Assembly (NCBI RefSeq): GCF_963662885.1
Contig: NZ_OY760064.1
Coordinates: 124,001-188,000 of the forward strand
Length of the DNA stretch: 64,000 bases
Direction: 5' to 3'
DNA from: an uncultured Pseudodesulfovibrio sp.
Lineage (GTDB): Bacteria; Desulfobacterota; Desulfovibrionia; Desulfovibrionales; Desulfovibrionaceae
In this document: positions 36,290 through 44,975 of the stretch, one piece after another
Numbering within the stretch: position 1 is the stretch's first letter
How the letters are laid out: the number at the start of each line of letters is the position of its first letter
The notes under the pieces: generated by a model
Told to the model about the DNA's origin: nothing
Seen by the model: the letters and a program-made list of their open reading frames with translations, nothing else
Databases searched by the model: none
Position numbers and translations under genes: made by a program

Positions 36290-36718
36290 ATGGGAAGTGC
36301 GGCACCGATAACCACTGTGGCGGCACGGCTCACACCCGGCCAGGATCTACTGGCTGAACTGGAGCGGCTTTTTGCGGATACCGGGGCAGGTGCGGGGTGC
36401 GTACTGGCCTGCGTCGGGAGCCTGACCAAGGCGGTCATCCGCTTTGCCAATCAGCCGGATTCGGCCACCCTCGAGGGGCACTTCGAGATCATTTCGCTGA
36501 CCGGCGTGTTGTCGCCGGAGGGGGCGCACTGCCACATCGCCGTGTCGGACGGAACGGGCAGGACCAGCGGCGGGCACCTGATGGAGGGCTGCCGGATCTA
36601 TACGACGGCGGAGGTCGTGATCGGCTTGCTGCCGGGCGTGCGTTTCGCGCGTCCGTTCGATCCGCAGACAGGGTACCCGGAGCTGGCCGTGGAAATCATG
36701 CAACCGGATGAGGAGTAG
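36290..36718 (+). CDS. PPC/DUF296 domain protein
   Basis: 142-residue single-domain protein. GAGGGGGCTTG precedes the ATG. The PPC (plants and prokaryotes conserved, DUF296) fold is seen in GCVLACVGSLTKAVIRF (37-53) and the metal-site pattern HCHIAVSDG...GGHLMEGC, with His80, His82 and His96. In plants the domain is joined to AT-hooks; stand-alone bacterial forms are trimers of unknown function that may bind a metal. It is the first gene of an operon with an ECF transporter, 3 bases before the S component, so a role tied to the imported compound or its sensing is likely but unproven. Confidence 0.85.
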   Translation: MGSAAPITTVAARLTPGQDLLAELERLFADTGAGAGCVLACVGSLTKAVIRFANQPDSATLEGHFEIISLTGVLSPEGAHCHIAVSDGTGRTSGGHLMEGCRIYTTAEVVIGLLPGVRFARPFDPQTGYPELAVEIMQPDEE

Positions 36719-36721
36719 GGT

Positions 36722-37315
36722 ATGAGTATTTCCGAGCAGTTGAAAAAGGAATTCAGCACGTTCACCTTCGTGTTCATCGCCGTGGCAATCGTCCTGAACA
36801 TAGTTGTGGGGCAGCTCGTCTCCCTGCTCAAGCTGCCGATCTTTCTCGATTCCATCGGCACGGTTCTGGTCGGTGTGCTGGCCGGTCCCTGGGCCGGCGG
36901 TCTGACAGGTCTGCTGACCAACCTCATCTGGGGCGTGCTCTCTTCGCCCGTGGCCGCCGCGTTCGCGCCCGTGGCCATGGTCATCGGCATCGTGGCCGGG
37001 CTGTGCGCCCGCTACGGCCTGTTCCGCACCTGGTGGCTTGCCATCCTCAGCGGCGTGATCATCACCGTGTTCAACTCCATCGTGGCCGTGCCCATCCGGC
37101 TGTATATGTTCGGCGGCATCACCGGCTCCGGCGCCGACTTTTTCACCGCGTACATGCTCGCCCTGGGCAACGACCTGTTCGGCTCGGTGGTGGTTATGGT
37201 CTTCACCTCCAATCTTCTGGACAAGGTGGTCACGGCCCTGATCGCCTGGGGCGTAATCAAGACCATGCCGAAAAGAAGCATGGCCCGGTTCCCAGGCGTG
37301 GAGACGGTCTCCTAG
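36722..37315 (+). CDS. ECF transporter substrate-binding (S) component
   Basis: 197-residue membrane protein with five or six hydrophobic segments. The segment LPIFLDSIGTVLVGVLAGPW followed by GGLTGLLTNLIWG is characteristic of a group of vitamin-type S components. It gives substrate specificity to the T/A module encoded downstream. The substrate cannot be told: I do not see the signatures of the thiamine, biotin, riboflavin, folate or cobalt groups. No riboswitch is evident upstream; a Fur-like box is the only regulatory hint. Neighbours are a PPC protein and an Asp-nucleophile hydrolase, which hints at a substrate that is modified after uptake. Confidence 0.85.
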   Translation: MSISEQLKKEFSTFTFVFIAVAIVLNIVVGQLVSLLKLPIFLDSIGTVLVGVLAGPWAGGLTGLLTNLIWGVLSSPVAAAFAPVAMVIGIVAGLCARYGLFRTWWLAILSGVIITVFNSIVAVPIRLYMFGGITGSGADFFTAYMLALGNDLFGSVVVMVFTSNLLDKVVTALIAWGVIKTMPKRSMARFPGVETVS

Positions 37316-37330
37316 CGGGATAGCCTGATC

Positions 37331-38149
37331 ATGAAAGGTTCATCTCAGAGTACGACCCTCCATGTGGAGGGTCGCTCTTTTGTTCACGCGCTCAATCCCC
37401 TGACCAAGTTGACCTGGATTTTGCTGGCCGGGACCTTGGCCTACGGCGCGCCTGTGCGCGCGCTCGAGGCCCGCTGGCTGGTCTGCGCCGCGCTCCTTGC
37501 CCTGAACGGCTGCCTGCTGCTCTTGGCCGGAGTCGCGCCTCGTGCGTGGGGACTCGTCTGGCGGGTCCTGTTGCCGCTTATGCTTTTCATGATTCCCATT
37601 CACGGACTGCTCTACCCCGGCAACCACACCGTGGCCTGGGCCTGGCACGGTGTAACCGTCTACCGCGAAGGGCTGTTCTTTGCCGGGACGGTCCTGCTGC
37701 AGGTGGCCGTGCTGTTGTCCGCTTCACTGCTCTTTGTTCTGTGCACCCATCCGGCGGACATGGTCACGGCCGTGACCCGGGCAGGAGGATCGCCCAAGCT
37801 GGCTTTTCTCGTCGGCAGTCCGCTGCTCATGCTTCCGGCCATGCGGGCGCGCGCTGCCACCGTTCAGGCGGCCCAGCGGGCACGCGGGCTGGATTCCGAG
37901 GGCCGTATATTCAAACGGGCCAAAGGGCTCCTGCCCCTGGTGAAGCCGTTCCTGCTCGGCGCGATCATGGACATCGAGCAGCGGGCCGTTGCCCTGGAGG
38001 TGCGTGGCTTCAACTCCCGCTCGGCCCGGACGTCCTGGCGGGAAGTCCCCGATTCGGCGGTCCAGCGCTGGACCCGTCGGGCCATGCTGGCCGCCTGCCT
38101 TGGAGTGGCCGTGTACTGGGTTGTTGTAAAAACTGGACTCCACGCTTAG
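37331..38149 (+). CDS. ecfT: ECF transporter transmembrane (T) component
   Basis: 272 residues. EcfT couples the S component to the ATPases through two helices with short Ala/Arg-Gly motifs, seen here as AAQRARGLDSEGR and ALEVRGFNS. Several hydrophobic segments precede them. It follows the S gene by 15 bases and precedes a hydrolase gene by 59 bases, in the same operon as the two ATPases. The family call is firm from the coupling motifs and context. Confidence 0.9.
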   Translation: MKGSSQSTTLHVEGRSFVHALNPLTKLTWILLAGTLAYGAPVRALEARWLVCAALLALNGCLLLLAGVAPRAWGLVWRVLLPLMLFMIPIHGLLYPGNHTVAWAWHGVTVYREGLFFAGTVLLQVAVLLSASLLFVLCTHPADMVTAVTRAGGSPKLAFLVGSPLLMLPAMRARAATVQAAQRARGLDSEGRIFKRAKGLLPLVKPFLLGAIMDIEQRAVALEVRGFNSRSARTSWREVPDSAVQRWTRRAMLAACLGVAVYWVVVKTGLHA

Positions 38150-38208
38150 TCTGGCCTGGAAAAGCCGCATGCGCGACCGCCGCTCGATGCGATAAATCAA
38201 AGGAATCC

Positions 38209-39033
38209 ATGTCCGATACCGATTGGAATCTGCGACAGACTTTTACCTTCCAGGGGCGGGAGGTCGCCTGTGACGTCATGGGACAGGGCGAGCCTCTTGT
38301 CCTGGTCCATGGCACGCCCTGGTCTTCGTTAAACTTGCGCCATTTGGCACGCGGCCTGGCCGATTCCTTCCGGGTCCACCTGTTCGATCTGCTCGGCTAC
38401 GGCCAGTCGGACAAATCGGATAACGACGTTTCCCTCGGAATACAGAACCGTCTCCTGACTGCGTTGATTGGTTTCTGGGGGCTGGAAAGCCCGTTCATCG
38501 TGGGTCACGATTTCGGTGGCACGACCGTCCTGCGCGCCCATCTGTTGGACAAGGCCGATTTCCGCAAGATCGCACTCATCGATCCAGTGGCCGTGTCGCC
38601 TTGGGGCTCGCCGTTTTTTCGCCACGTCCGGGAGCACGAGGCGGCTTTTGCCGGGCTGCCCGGTTATATCCATGAGGCCGTGGTCCGGGCCTACGTGGGG
38701 TCCGCCGCCGTCACTCCTTTGCCCGAAGAGACTCTGGCCGGCATTGTCGTCCCGTGGACGGGCGAGGAAGGGCAGGCCGCCTTTTACCGGCAGATGGCTC
38801 AGGCCGACAGTCGGTTCACCGACGAGATCCAGGACTTGTACCCTTCCATCCAACGGCCCGTGCTTATCCTGTGGGGCAGGGAAGATAGCTGGATCCCGCC
38901 AGAAAAGGGCCGCCTGCTCAACCAAATGATTCCCGGTTCGACCCTGGTGGAGCTGCCTGGGACCGGGCACCTGGTTATCGAGGAGAAACCGGACGCCCTG
39001 GTACGCGAGATCAGGACATTCTTTCTGGATTGA
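38209..39033 (+). CDS. Alpha/beta hydrolase with an Asp nucleophile (haloalkane dehalogenase/epoxide hydrolase-like)
   Basis: 274 residues; AAAGGAATCC precedes ATG 38209. The frame is open far upstream but that part lies over ecfT. Oxyanion loop HGTPW is at 34-38. The nucleophile elbow reads GHDFGG, so the nucleophile is Asp101, as in haloalkane dehalogenases, fluoroacetate dehalogenases and epoxide hydrolases, not Ser as in esterases. A late acidic residue (Asp226 in GREDSW) and His254 in GTGHLVIEE complete the triad. The gene sits inside an ECF transporter operon, between the T and A components, and reaches within 3 bases of the first ATPase gene. It probably acts on the imported compound; substrate unknown. 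Confidence 0.85.
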   Translation: MSDTDWNLRQTFTFQGREVACDVMGQGEPLVLVHGTPWSSLNLRHLARGLADSFRVHLFDLLGYGQSDKSDNDVSLGIQNRLLTALIGFWGLESPFIVGHDFGGTTVLRAHLLDKADFRKIALIDPVAVSPWGSPFFRHVREHEAAFAGLPGYIHEAVVRAYVGSAAVTPLPEETLAGIVVPWTGEEGQAAFYRQMAQADSRFTDEIQDLYPSIQRPVLILWGREDSWIPPEKGRLLNQMIPGSTLVELPGTGHLVIEEKPDALVREIRTFFLD

Positions 39034-39036
39034 GCC

Positions 39037-39891
39037 ATGGCGCGCATCTCCCTACACAACCTGACCTACACCTATCCGGTGGCCGACGGCGTCGCCCTGG
39101 ACGGCATTACCCTCGATATAGAGGAAGGGACGTTCACGGCGGTCATGGGCCGCAACAACGCGGGCAAGACTTCGCTGTGCTACGCCCTGGCCGGTATCAT
39201 TCCCCACCTCTACGGCGGGGAGATGCAAGGGCGGGTGCTTGTGGACGGTGTGGACACGCGAGAGTCGAATGTGGCCGACCTGGCCCTGCGTGTGGGCCTG
39301 GTCATGCAGAATCCGGCCAGCCAGTTTTCCGGGGCGCGTTTTACCGTATTCGAAGAGGTCGCCTTCGGCCTGGAGAATCGGGGGGTACAACGCGATCTCA
39401 TGGCCGAGCGCGTGGAGCGGGCTCTGCGACTGGCCGGGATAGGGGATCTGGCGGACCGTTCGCCCGCGCACCTGTCCGGCGGCCAGCAACAGAAGGTCGC
39501 CCTGGCCTCGGTACTGGTCAGCGACCCCGATGTTCTGGTCTTGGACGAGCCGACCACCTTTCTCGACCCGAGCGGCGCGGTCCAGGTCTTCGAGACGCTG
39601 GACGGGTTGTGCCGCGAAGGGCGCACCGTCATTCTGGCGGAGCACCGGGTGGAATGGATAGCCCGTTTCGCGGACCGGGTTGTGGTTCTGGATCAAGGGC
39701 GGGTTGTCCTGGATGGTCCGCCCGCCGAAGTGTTGGCCTCGCCTGACCTGGGCCGGATCGGGTTGTCCGGCAACCGCTACACGGAAGTTGCCCGGCTGGC
39801 CCGACAGACCGGGGTGTGGGGCGCGGACCGTCCGTTGGCCGTCACCCTGGAAGATGCGGTGGCCGGGCTTACAGCCGGAGGGAAGGACTGA
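39037..39891 (+). CDS. ECF transporter ATPase (A1)
   Basis: 284-residue ABC ATPase. Walker A reads GRNNAGKTS, where the usual second Gly is Asn. The signature LSGGQQQKVALAS and Walker B VLVLDEPTTFLD are intact, as is the switch His (AEHRVEW). It has the C-terminal extension of EcfA proteins. The start is 3 bases after the hydrolase stop. It overlaps the second ATPase by one base, so the two form a heterodimer in the usual EcfA1/EcfA2 manner. Confidence 0.92.
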   Translation: MARISLHNLTYTYPVADGVALDGITLDIEEGTFTAVMGRNNAGKTSLCYALAGIIPHLYGGEMQGRVLVDGVDTRESNVADLALRVGLVMQNPASQFSGARFTVFEEVAFGLENRGVQRDLMAERVERALRLAGIGDLADRSPAHLSGGQQQKVALASVLVSDPDVLVLDEPTTFLDPSGAVQVFETLDGLCREGRTVILAEHRVEWIARFADRVVVLDQGRVVLDGPPAEVLASPDLGRIGLSGNRYTEVARLARQTGVWGADRPLAVTLEDAVAGLTAGGKD

Positions 39892-40712
39892 TGCTGGCCG
39901 AACTGCGTAGCGTGACCTTCGCCTACCCCGGCGGTACCGAGGCCCTGCACGATGTGTCCCTGCGCATCGAGTCCGGTGAGCGCGTGGCCCTGATGGGGCA
40001 CAACGGTTCGGGCAAGTCCACTCTGGCCCGGCATCTGAATGGCCTGTTGCGTCCGGACTCGGGGGCTATCCTTTTCGACGGCGAATCCACTGCGGATCTT
40101 CCCGTGGCCGTGCTGGCCGGCAAGGCGGCGCTGCTTTTTCAGAATCCGGACGATCAGATCTGCAAGAGCAAGGTGGCCGACGAGGTCGCCTTCGGTCCAC
40201 GCAATCTCGGTTTTTCCCCCGAGCGTACGGCCGAGCTGACAGCCAAGTCTCTGGCCCTGTTCGGTCTGGAGGGCCATGATGAGGCCAACCCCTATGATCT
40301 GGGGCTGTCGGAGCGCAAGCGGCTGGCGCTCGCTTCGGTGGTGGCCATGGACACGCCCCTGCTGGTCCTGGACGAGCCCACGGCAGGGCTGGACGCCTTC
40401 GAGGCCGGGTTGCTGGCCTTGGCCCTGAACGAGCTCAGCGGGCAGGGCAGGGCCGTGGTGATCATCAGTCACGACATGGACTTTGTGGCCGAAAATTGCG
40501 ACCGCGCGATGTGTCTGGAGTCCGGAAGGCTGCGTTTCGACGGCCCTGTCGCCGAGCTGTTTACGCGCGAGGAACTGCTCGCATCCTGTGGTCTGCTTCC
40601 GTGCCAGATGGCCCGGCTCAGCGCGCGATTCGCGCTCTCTCCAGGCCGGTTCACGCCCGGTGCGTTTCTGGCCGCCCTTCGTTCAGGCCAGCCCCGGTCG
40701 GGCAAGGGATAA
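39891..40712 (+). CDS. ECF transporter ATPase (A2)
   Basis: 273 residues. ATG at 39891 overlaps the A1 stop (TGATG) and follows GGAGGGAAGG. Walker A GHNGSGKST is canonical, Q loop LFQNPDDQICKS, Walker B LLVLDEPTAGLD and switch His (ISHDMDF) are present. The signature is degenerate: LGLSERKRLALAS in place of LSGGQ. Together with the altered Walker A in A1 this suggests asymmetric ATP sites. It is the last gene of the ECF operon; 126 bases without an obvious terminator precede the next gene. Confidence 0.92.
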   Translation: MLAELRSVTFAYPGGTEALHDVSLRIESGERVALMGHNGSGKSTLARHLNGLLRPDSGAILFDGESTADLPVAVLAGKAALLFQNPDDQICKSKVADEVAFGPRNLGFSPERTAELTAKSLALFGLEGHDEANPYDLGLSERKRLALASVVAMDTPLLVLDEPTAGLDAFEAGLLALALNELSGQGRAVVIISHDMDFVAENCDRAMCLESGRLRFDGPVAELFTREELLASCGLLPCQMARLSARFALSPGRFTPGAFLAALRSGQPRSGKG

Positions 40713-40838
40713 TCCCTCGCGAAAAAGGTGTGCCGCACCCTCTCGATTTCTGTTTACCTCCCCGAAAACCCGGTATATGGGAGTGCCATTCTCGGGCGCG
40801 TGATCGCGGCCCGGGTGGCCTGCAACCTCGGAGGCTTC

Positions 40839-42842
40839 ATGAGCCTTGCGTGCGAGACGCCATCCGTCTCCTTTCCTCATTCTTCGGTCCGCCCGGCGAC
40901 GCTGGACGACCTGCCCCTTTTCGAGGCCTGCGAGCGGACCGGTTTCAGTGAGAACCGGCGCTCTTCAAAGGCCAGCCTGCGCCACAGCATCACCAGTCCC
41001 GCCCAGCTTGCTCTGGTCATCGAGGGCTGCGCCAAGCGCAAAAAACCGGTTCCGGCGGGGTGCGCGGTGGTCTTCCAGTACAAACGCTCCCTGCGCGTGT
41101 ACTCCCTGGCCATTCTGAAGGAATACCGCATGCTCGGTTTGGGTGAGGCCCTGGTCCGGCATATCGTGGAGTTCGCGGCCAGCCACGGGTACGAACGCGT
41201 CACCCTTGAAGCGGACATGAACAATCCCAAGTTGGTCAACTGGTACCGCAAGTTCGGTTTCGAGCCGGTGCGCTCCCTGCCGGACTACTATGGCCCGGCA
41301 GAGCCTGCCGTGCGCATGGTCCTGTCGCCGTCCAACCGCGACGGTTCGCCCGAGAGCGTGGTCATCGTGGTGGACGACCCGAGCCGGGTCAAGGAGTGTT
41401 GCCCGGGCGTGCAGTTCTGTTCAGCCACCGACTATCTGGCCGATACCAACTATGCCGGGTCCAACCGGTTCCACGTGCTGAACCTGTGCACCTCGTACAA
41501 GACCCACTCCATGGGCTACTACGTCTCCCTGCTGGCCTCGGCCCGCAACCACCGCGTGACCCCGTCGGTCATGACCGTGAAGGACGTGACCACGCCTCTG
41601 GTGGCGCAGAGCCTGCTCGACGAGATCAGGGACGCAAGCCACCCCAGACCGCTGCCGCAGAAGGGCGAACTGGTGGAGTTGACCATCATTCTCGGACGCA
41701 CCCCGGACCCGTGCCGGACGGAACTGGCCCGCAAACTCTTTTCCCTTTTCGCCATTCCGTTCTTCACCATCACCATGGAGCGGCTCGACGACGGTTGGAA
41801 GTTCCGCAAGGTCAAGCTGCTGCATCTCAAGCAGGTCGCCGGGCAGTGGCCCGAGTTGCTGCGCACGGCCCTTGAGGCCTTCTGCCTGAAGAAGCGATAC
41901 AACCGTCCCCGGCTCAAAAGCTACCAGTACGACCTGGCCATCCTGGCGGACGCCACCGAGCCCACGCCGCCGTCCAGCCCTCTGGCTCTGGAGAAGTTTC
42001 GCAACGCAGCCGAAAAAGTGGGCTTCTTCGTGGAGTTCATCACCAAAGCGGACCACCGGCGCATCTGTGAGTTCGATGCGCTGTTCATCCGCGAGACCAC
42101 GGCCATGGACAATCACACCTACGCCATGTCCCGCCACGCCTACACCGAGGGGCTGGTGGTCGTGGACGACCCGTGGTCCATCATGTTGTGTTCCAACAAG
42201 GTCTATCTTCAGGAGCGACTGGCCCACGCCGGGGCCGATCAGCCGCGCGGCTGGCATCTGACGCGCAAGGAATGCACCCCCAAGTTTCTGAGCACACTGC
42301 CTCTGCCGTTGGTCCTGAAGCTGCCTGAGAGCTCCTTTTCCCTGGGCGTGTTCAGGGTATCCTCCGTGGAAGAGTTGCAGGACAAGCTGTCCGAGATGTT
42401 CAAGCATACGGATCTGGTCATCGCCCAGGAATTTCTGGTCTCGGCCTTTGACTGGCGGGTGGGCCTGCTCGACAACAAGCCTCTGTTCGCCTGCAAATAC
42501 TACATGGCCAACAATCACTGGCAGATCTACAACTGGCAGGAAAGCGAACACCAGGACGGCGACGAATTCAGCGGCCGGTCCGAGACCATACCTGTCGAAG
42601 AGGTGCCGCCCCACATCCTTAAGGCGGCCATCCAGGCCTCCTCGCTCATCGGCAACGGATTCTACGGCGTGGACCTCAAGGATATGGGCGGCAAGGCCTA
42701 CGTCATCGAGGTCAACGACAATCCCAACGTGGATGCCGGCATCGAGGATCTGGTCCTGGGCGACGAACTGTACGAACGCATCATGCGCTCCATCTACAAC
42801 CGCATCGAGGCCGAGCGGCACCAGGTGCGCTACATATATTAA
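40839..42842 (+). CDS. GNAT acetyltransferase / RLAN / RimK-like ATP-grasp fusion protein
   Basis: 667 residues from ATG 40839, which follows GGAGGCTTC; an upstream GTG at 40728 is less likely. Residues 17-163 form a GNAT acetyltransferase domain (acetyl-CoA loop YRMLGLGEALV at 97-107, then NWYRKFGFEPV). Residues about 173-370 match the RimK-like ATP-grasp N-terminal (RLAN) domain (VVIVVDDPSRV, LNLCTSYKTHSMGYYVSLLA). The rest is an ATP-grasp ligase with LPLVLKLPESSFS, VIAQEFL and the metal-binding EVNDNPNVDAGIED. Such proteins are predicted to form amide bonds on peptides or proteins and perhaps acetylate them. A SET-domain gene begins 12 bases later, suggesting a joint modification pathway. 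Substrate unknown. Confidence 0.88.
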   Translation: MSLACETPSVSFPHSSVRPATLDDLPLFEACERTGFSENRRSSKASLRHSITSPAQLALVIEGCAKRKKPVPAGCAVVFQYKRSLRVYSLAILKEYRMLGLGEALVRHIVEFAASHGYERVTLEADMNNPKLVNWYRKFGFEPVRSLPDYYGPAEPAVRMVLSPSNRDGSPESVVIVVDDPSRVKECCPGVQFCSATDYLADTNYAGSNRFHVLNLCTSYKTHSMGYYVSLLASARNHRVTPSVMTVKDVTTPLVAQSLLDEIRDASHPRPLPQKGELVELTIILGRTPDPCRTELARKLFSLFAIPFFTITMERLDDGWKFRKVKLLHLKQVAGQWPELLRTALEAFCLKKRYNRPRLKSYQYDLAILADATEPTPPSSPLALEKFRNAAEKVGFFVEFITKADHRRICEFDALFIRETTAMDNHTYAMSRHAYTEGLVVVDDPWSIMLCSNKVYLQERLAHAGADQPRGWHLTRKECTPKFLSTLPLPLVLKLPESSFSLGVFRVSSVEELQDKLSEMFKHTDLVIAQEFLVSAFDWRVGLLDNKPLFACKYYMANNHWQIYNWQESEHQDGDEFSGRSETIPVEEVPPHILKAAIQASSLIGNGFYGVDLKDMGGKAYVIEVNDNPNVDAGIEDLVLGDELYERIMRSIYNRIEAERHQVRYIY

Positions 42843-42854
42843 AAGAGGCCGCAG

Positions 42855-43466
42855 ATGATCCATCCCAACACCAGGGTCCTGTCCGGGGACCCTGCCATCG
42901 GCGTGGGCGTGTTCGCCACCGCCCCCATTCCCCGGGGCACCGTCGTGGTGGTCCGTGACCGGTTCGACGTGACCATGAGCCCGGAGTCTTTTCTCCATTT
43001 GCCGCAAGCCCAGCAGGCGGCCATGGAGACCTACATGTACCACGACAAATGCGGCAATCTGGTCCTGAGCTGGGATCATGCCCGGTACATGAACCACAAC
43101 TGCCATCCGACGACCATGATGACGGACTACGGGCTTGAAATCGCGGTGCGCGACATTGCGGCCGGAGAGGAGCTGACCACTGAATATGGGCTGCTCAACA
43201 TCCAGGAACCCTATGCCATCTGTTGCGGCTGCGTGGATTGCCGCGAGCATCTGCGGCTCGACGACATCGACGTATACGGCGACGGCTGGGACGAACGCAT
43301 CCGCGAGAGCCTGGAGCGCATTCCGCTGGTGGATCAGCCGTTGCTGCCGCTGCTCGAAACCGAGCTGCGCGTCCGGCTGGAAGACTTTCTGGGGGGCAGG
43401 ACTGCCTATTCCTCAATCCGCAACCTCAAGTGGTTGGCCGAACCGGAATGCGGGGGGATCGTATAA
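42855..43466 (+). CDS. SET-domain protein (putative protein lysine methyltransferase)
   Basis: 203 residues; AGAGG precedes the ATG. SET-domain features in order: GVGVFATAPIPRGT (16-29, the GxG S-adenosylmethionine element), RYMNHNCHPT (78-86, matching the NHSCxPN motif), GEELTTEYG (104-112, with the catalytic Tyr111) and a post-SET cysteine group CCGCVDC (123-129). These are the elements of eukaryote-like SET methyltransferases, known in some bacteria and in few studied cases. It is the second gene of a two-gene unit with the GNAT/ATP-grasp fusion. Its target is unknown; the ATP-grasp product or a shared protein is a reasonable guess. Confidence 0.9.
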   Translation: MIHPNTRVLSGDPAIGVGVFATAPIPRGTVVVVRDRFDVTMSPESFLHLPQAQQAAMETYMYHDKCGNLVLSWDHARYMNHNCHPTTMMTDYGLEIAVRDIAAGEELTTEYGLLNIQEPYAICCGCVDCREHLRLDDIDVYGDGWDERIRESLERIPLVDQPLLPLLETELRVRLEDFLGGRTAYSSIRNLKWLAEPECGGIV

Positions 43467-43494
43467 CGCGATCCGCGCTTGATATTGCTTCTTT

Positions 43495-43531
43495 GGGCGG
43501 GACGTTTCCGGTGGGGAGCGTCCCGCCCTTT
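43495..43531 (+). terminator. Hairpin after the SET gene, probable terminator
   Basis: A 10-bp perfect stem (GGGCGGGACG / CGTCCCGCCC) with a 14-base loop and a short TTTAC tail. The tail is weak, so partial read-through is possible. Confidence 0.6.
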
Positions 43532-43616
43532 ACATTACGGGCGAATATGCGAGGATGGGGCAAGCGGGTTCGCGAAAGGCGGACCGTCAACCTGGAACCA
43601 ACCCTGGAGCAGACCA

Positions 43617-44975
43617 TTGACCCGACAGACTTATGACGTGATCGTGATCGGTTCCGGCCCGGCGGGCGGCATTATCGCCCGCAGGCTGGGCGAGGCAGGA
43701 CTTGACGTGGCCGTGGTGGAAAAAAACGGCTGGGGCGGAGTGTGTCCCCTGCGTGGATGCGAACCCAAGAAGACCCTGGCGGACATGACCCACGAGGTGC
43801 TGCGGGCGCGCGATATGGCCGCCCACGGCGTATCCGGGAATCTGCGCGTCGACTGGCCTTCGCTCATGCGCTTCAAACATTCGGTCATCGACCCCATCTC
43901 CGGCAAGGTCTTCGATTCCTTTCATGGCCGAGGTGTGACCACCATCCACGGCGAGGCCCGGTTCACCGGGCCGGACACCGTCGAGGTGGAGGGGCTGGGC
44001 GAGCTCTCGGCCAAACACATCGTCGTGGCCGCCGGAGCGATACCCCGCAGGCTGGACATTCCGGGTGAGGACCTGCTCATGACCAGCGATCAGTTCCTGG
44101 ACATGGAGACCCTGCCCGAGTCCATGCTTTTCATCGGCGGCGGGTTCATCTCCTTCGAGTTCGCCTGCATCGCGGCCGCGGCCGGAGCACGGGCGACCAT
44201 TCTGCACCGCAGCAGAAGGGTGCTCAAGGAGTTCGACGAGCCTCTGTCCCTGAAGCTGGTTCAGGCCATGCAGGACCAGGGCGTTGCCGTGCATACCGAC
44301 CATCCCGTCAAGGCGGTGGAGCCGTTCGAGGACGGCGTGCGCGTCGTCGTGGTCGGGCCGGACGATGTGGAAATAGAATTCGTGGCCGCGGCCGCTGTGA
44401 GCGGTGCGGGCCGGGTTCCCGATCTGGACGGCCTCGATCTGGAAAAGGCGGGTGTCGAAAGGGGGGCGCACGGCATGGATGTGGACGTGCGTATGCGGAG
44501 CGTGTCCAACCCCAAAATCTTCGGGGCGGGTGACTGCGTTGAACCCGGACATCCCCTGACGCCTGTGGCCGCTTTACAGGCCGACACCGTGGTCCGGAAT
44601 ATTCTGGAGCCGGATTCGGCGAAATCCGATCTCTCGGGTACGGCCGGCGCTGTCTTTACCCACCCGGTTCTGGCCTGCGCCGGCCTCTTAGAGGAGCAGG
44701 CCCGGGAACAGGGGTACAATTTCAAAGTCTATGAGGGCGACGCGGCCAAGTGGTCCGAGCACAACAGGCTCGGCATGGCTCATGCGGGTTACCGTATCCT
44801 GGTGGAGCGTGACTCGGGCCGTGTTCTCGGGGCGCACTATCTGGGTGCCCACGCCGAGGAGGTGGTCAACCTGTTCGGCATGGCCATAAGACACGGCCTG
44901 ACCCGTGACGATCTCCTGGCCCAGCCGTGGTCCTATCCGTCCTTTGGTTACACAGTGAGGTATATGCTTGGATGA
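43617..44975 (+). CDS. FAD-dependent disulfide oxidoreductase-like protein (glutathione-reductase fold)
   Basis: 452 residues. TTG at 43617 is chosen because GGAGCAGACCA precedes it and the FAD-binding YDVIVIGSGPAGG follows at once. The redox motif GGVCPLRGCEPKK keeps the CxxxxC pair of the glutathione reductase/lipoamide dehydrogenase family. A second nucleotide fold (MLFIGGGFISFEFA) and the FAD motif FGAGDCVEPG are present. The C-terminal HxHPTxxE active site of the classic enzymes is replaced by SYPSFGYT, so the His-Glu dyad is lost. It may therefore use another substrate, such as a persulfide or metal. The next gene overlaps its stop by 4 bases. Confidence 0.88.
   Translation: MTRQTYDVIVIGSGPAGGIIARRLGEAGLDVAVVEKNGWGGVCPLRGCEPKKTLADMTHEVLRARDMAAHGVSGNLRVDWPSLMRFKHSVIDPISGKVFDSFHGRGVTTIHGEARFTGPDTVEVEGLGELSAKHIVVAAGAIPRRLDIPGEDLLMTSDQFLDMETLPESMLFIGGGFISFEFACIAAAAGARATILHRSRRVLKEFDEPLSLKLVQAMQDQGVAVHTDHPVKAVEPFEDGVRVVVVGPDDVEIEFVAAAAVSGAGRVPDLDGLDLEKAGVERGAHGMDVDVRMRSVSNPKIFGAGDCVEPGHPLTPVAALQADTVVRNILEPDSAKSDLSGTAGAVFTHPVLACAGLLEEQAREQGYNFKVYEGDAAKWSEHNRLGMAHAGYRILVERDSGRVLGAHYLGAHAEEVVNLFGMAIRHGLTRDDLLAQPWSYPSFGYTVRYMLG

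Noticed and set aside
37546..38208. Upstream extension of the alpha/beta hydrolase frame over ecfT
   Set aside because: The extension is an out-of-frame shadow of ecfT. The hydrolase has its own AAAGGA site and ATG at 38209.
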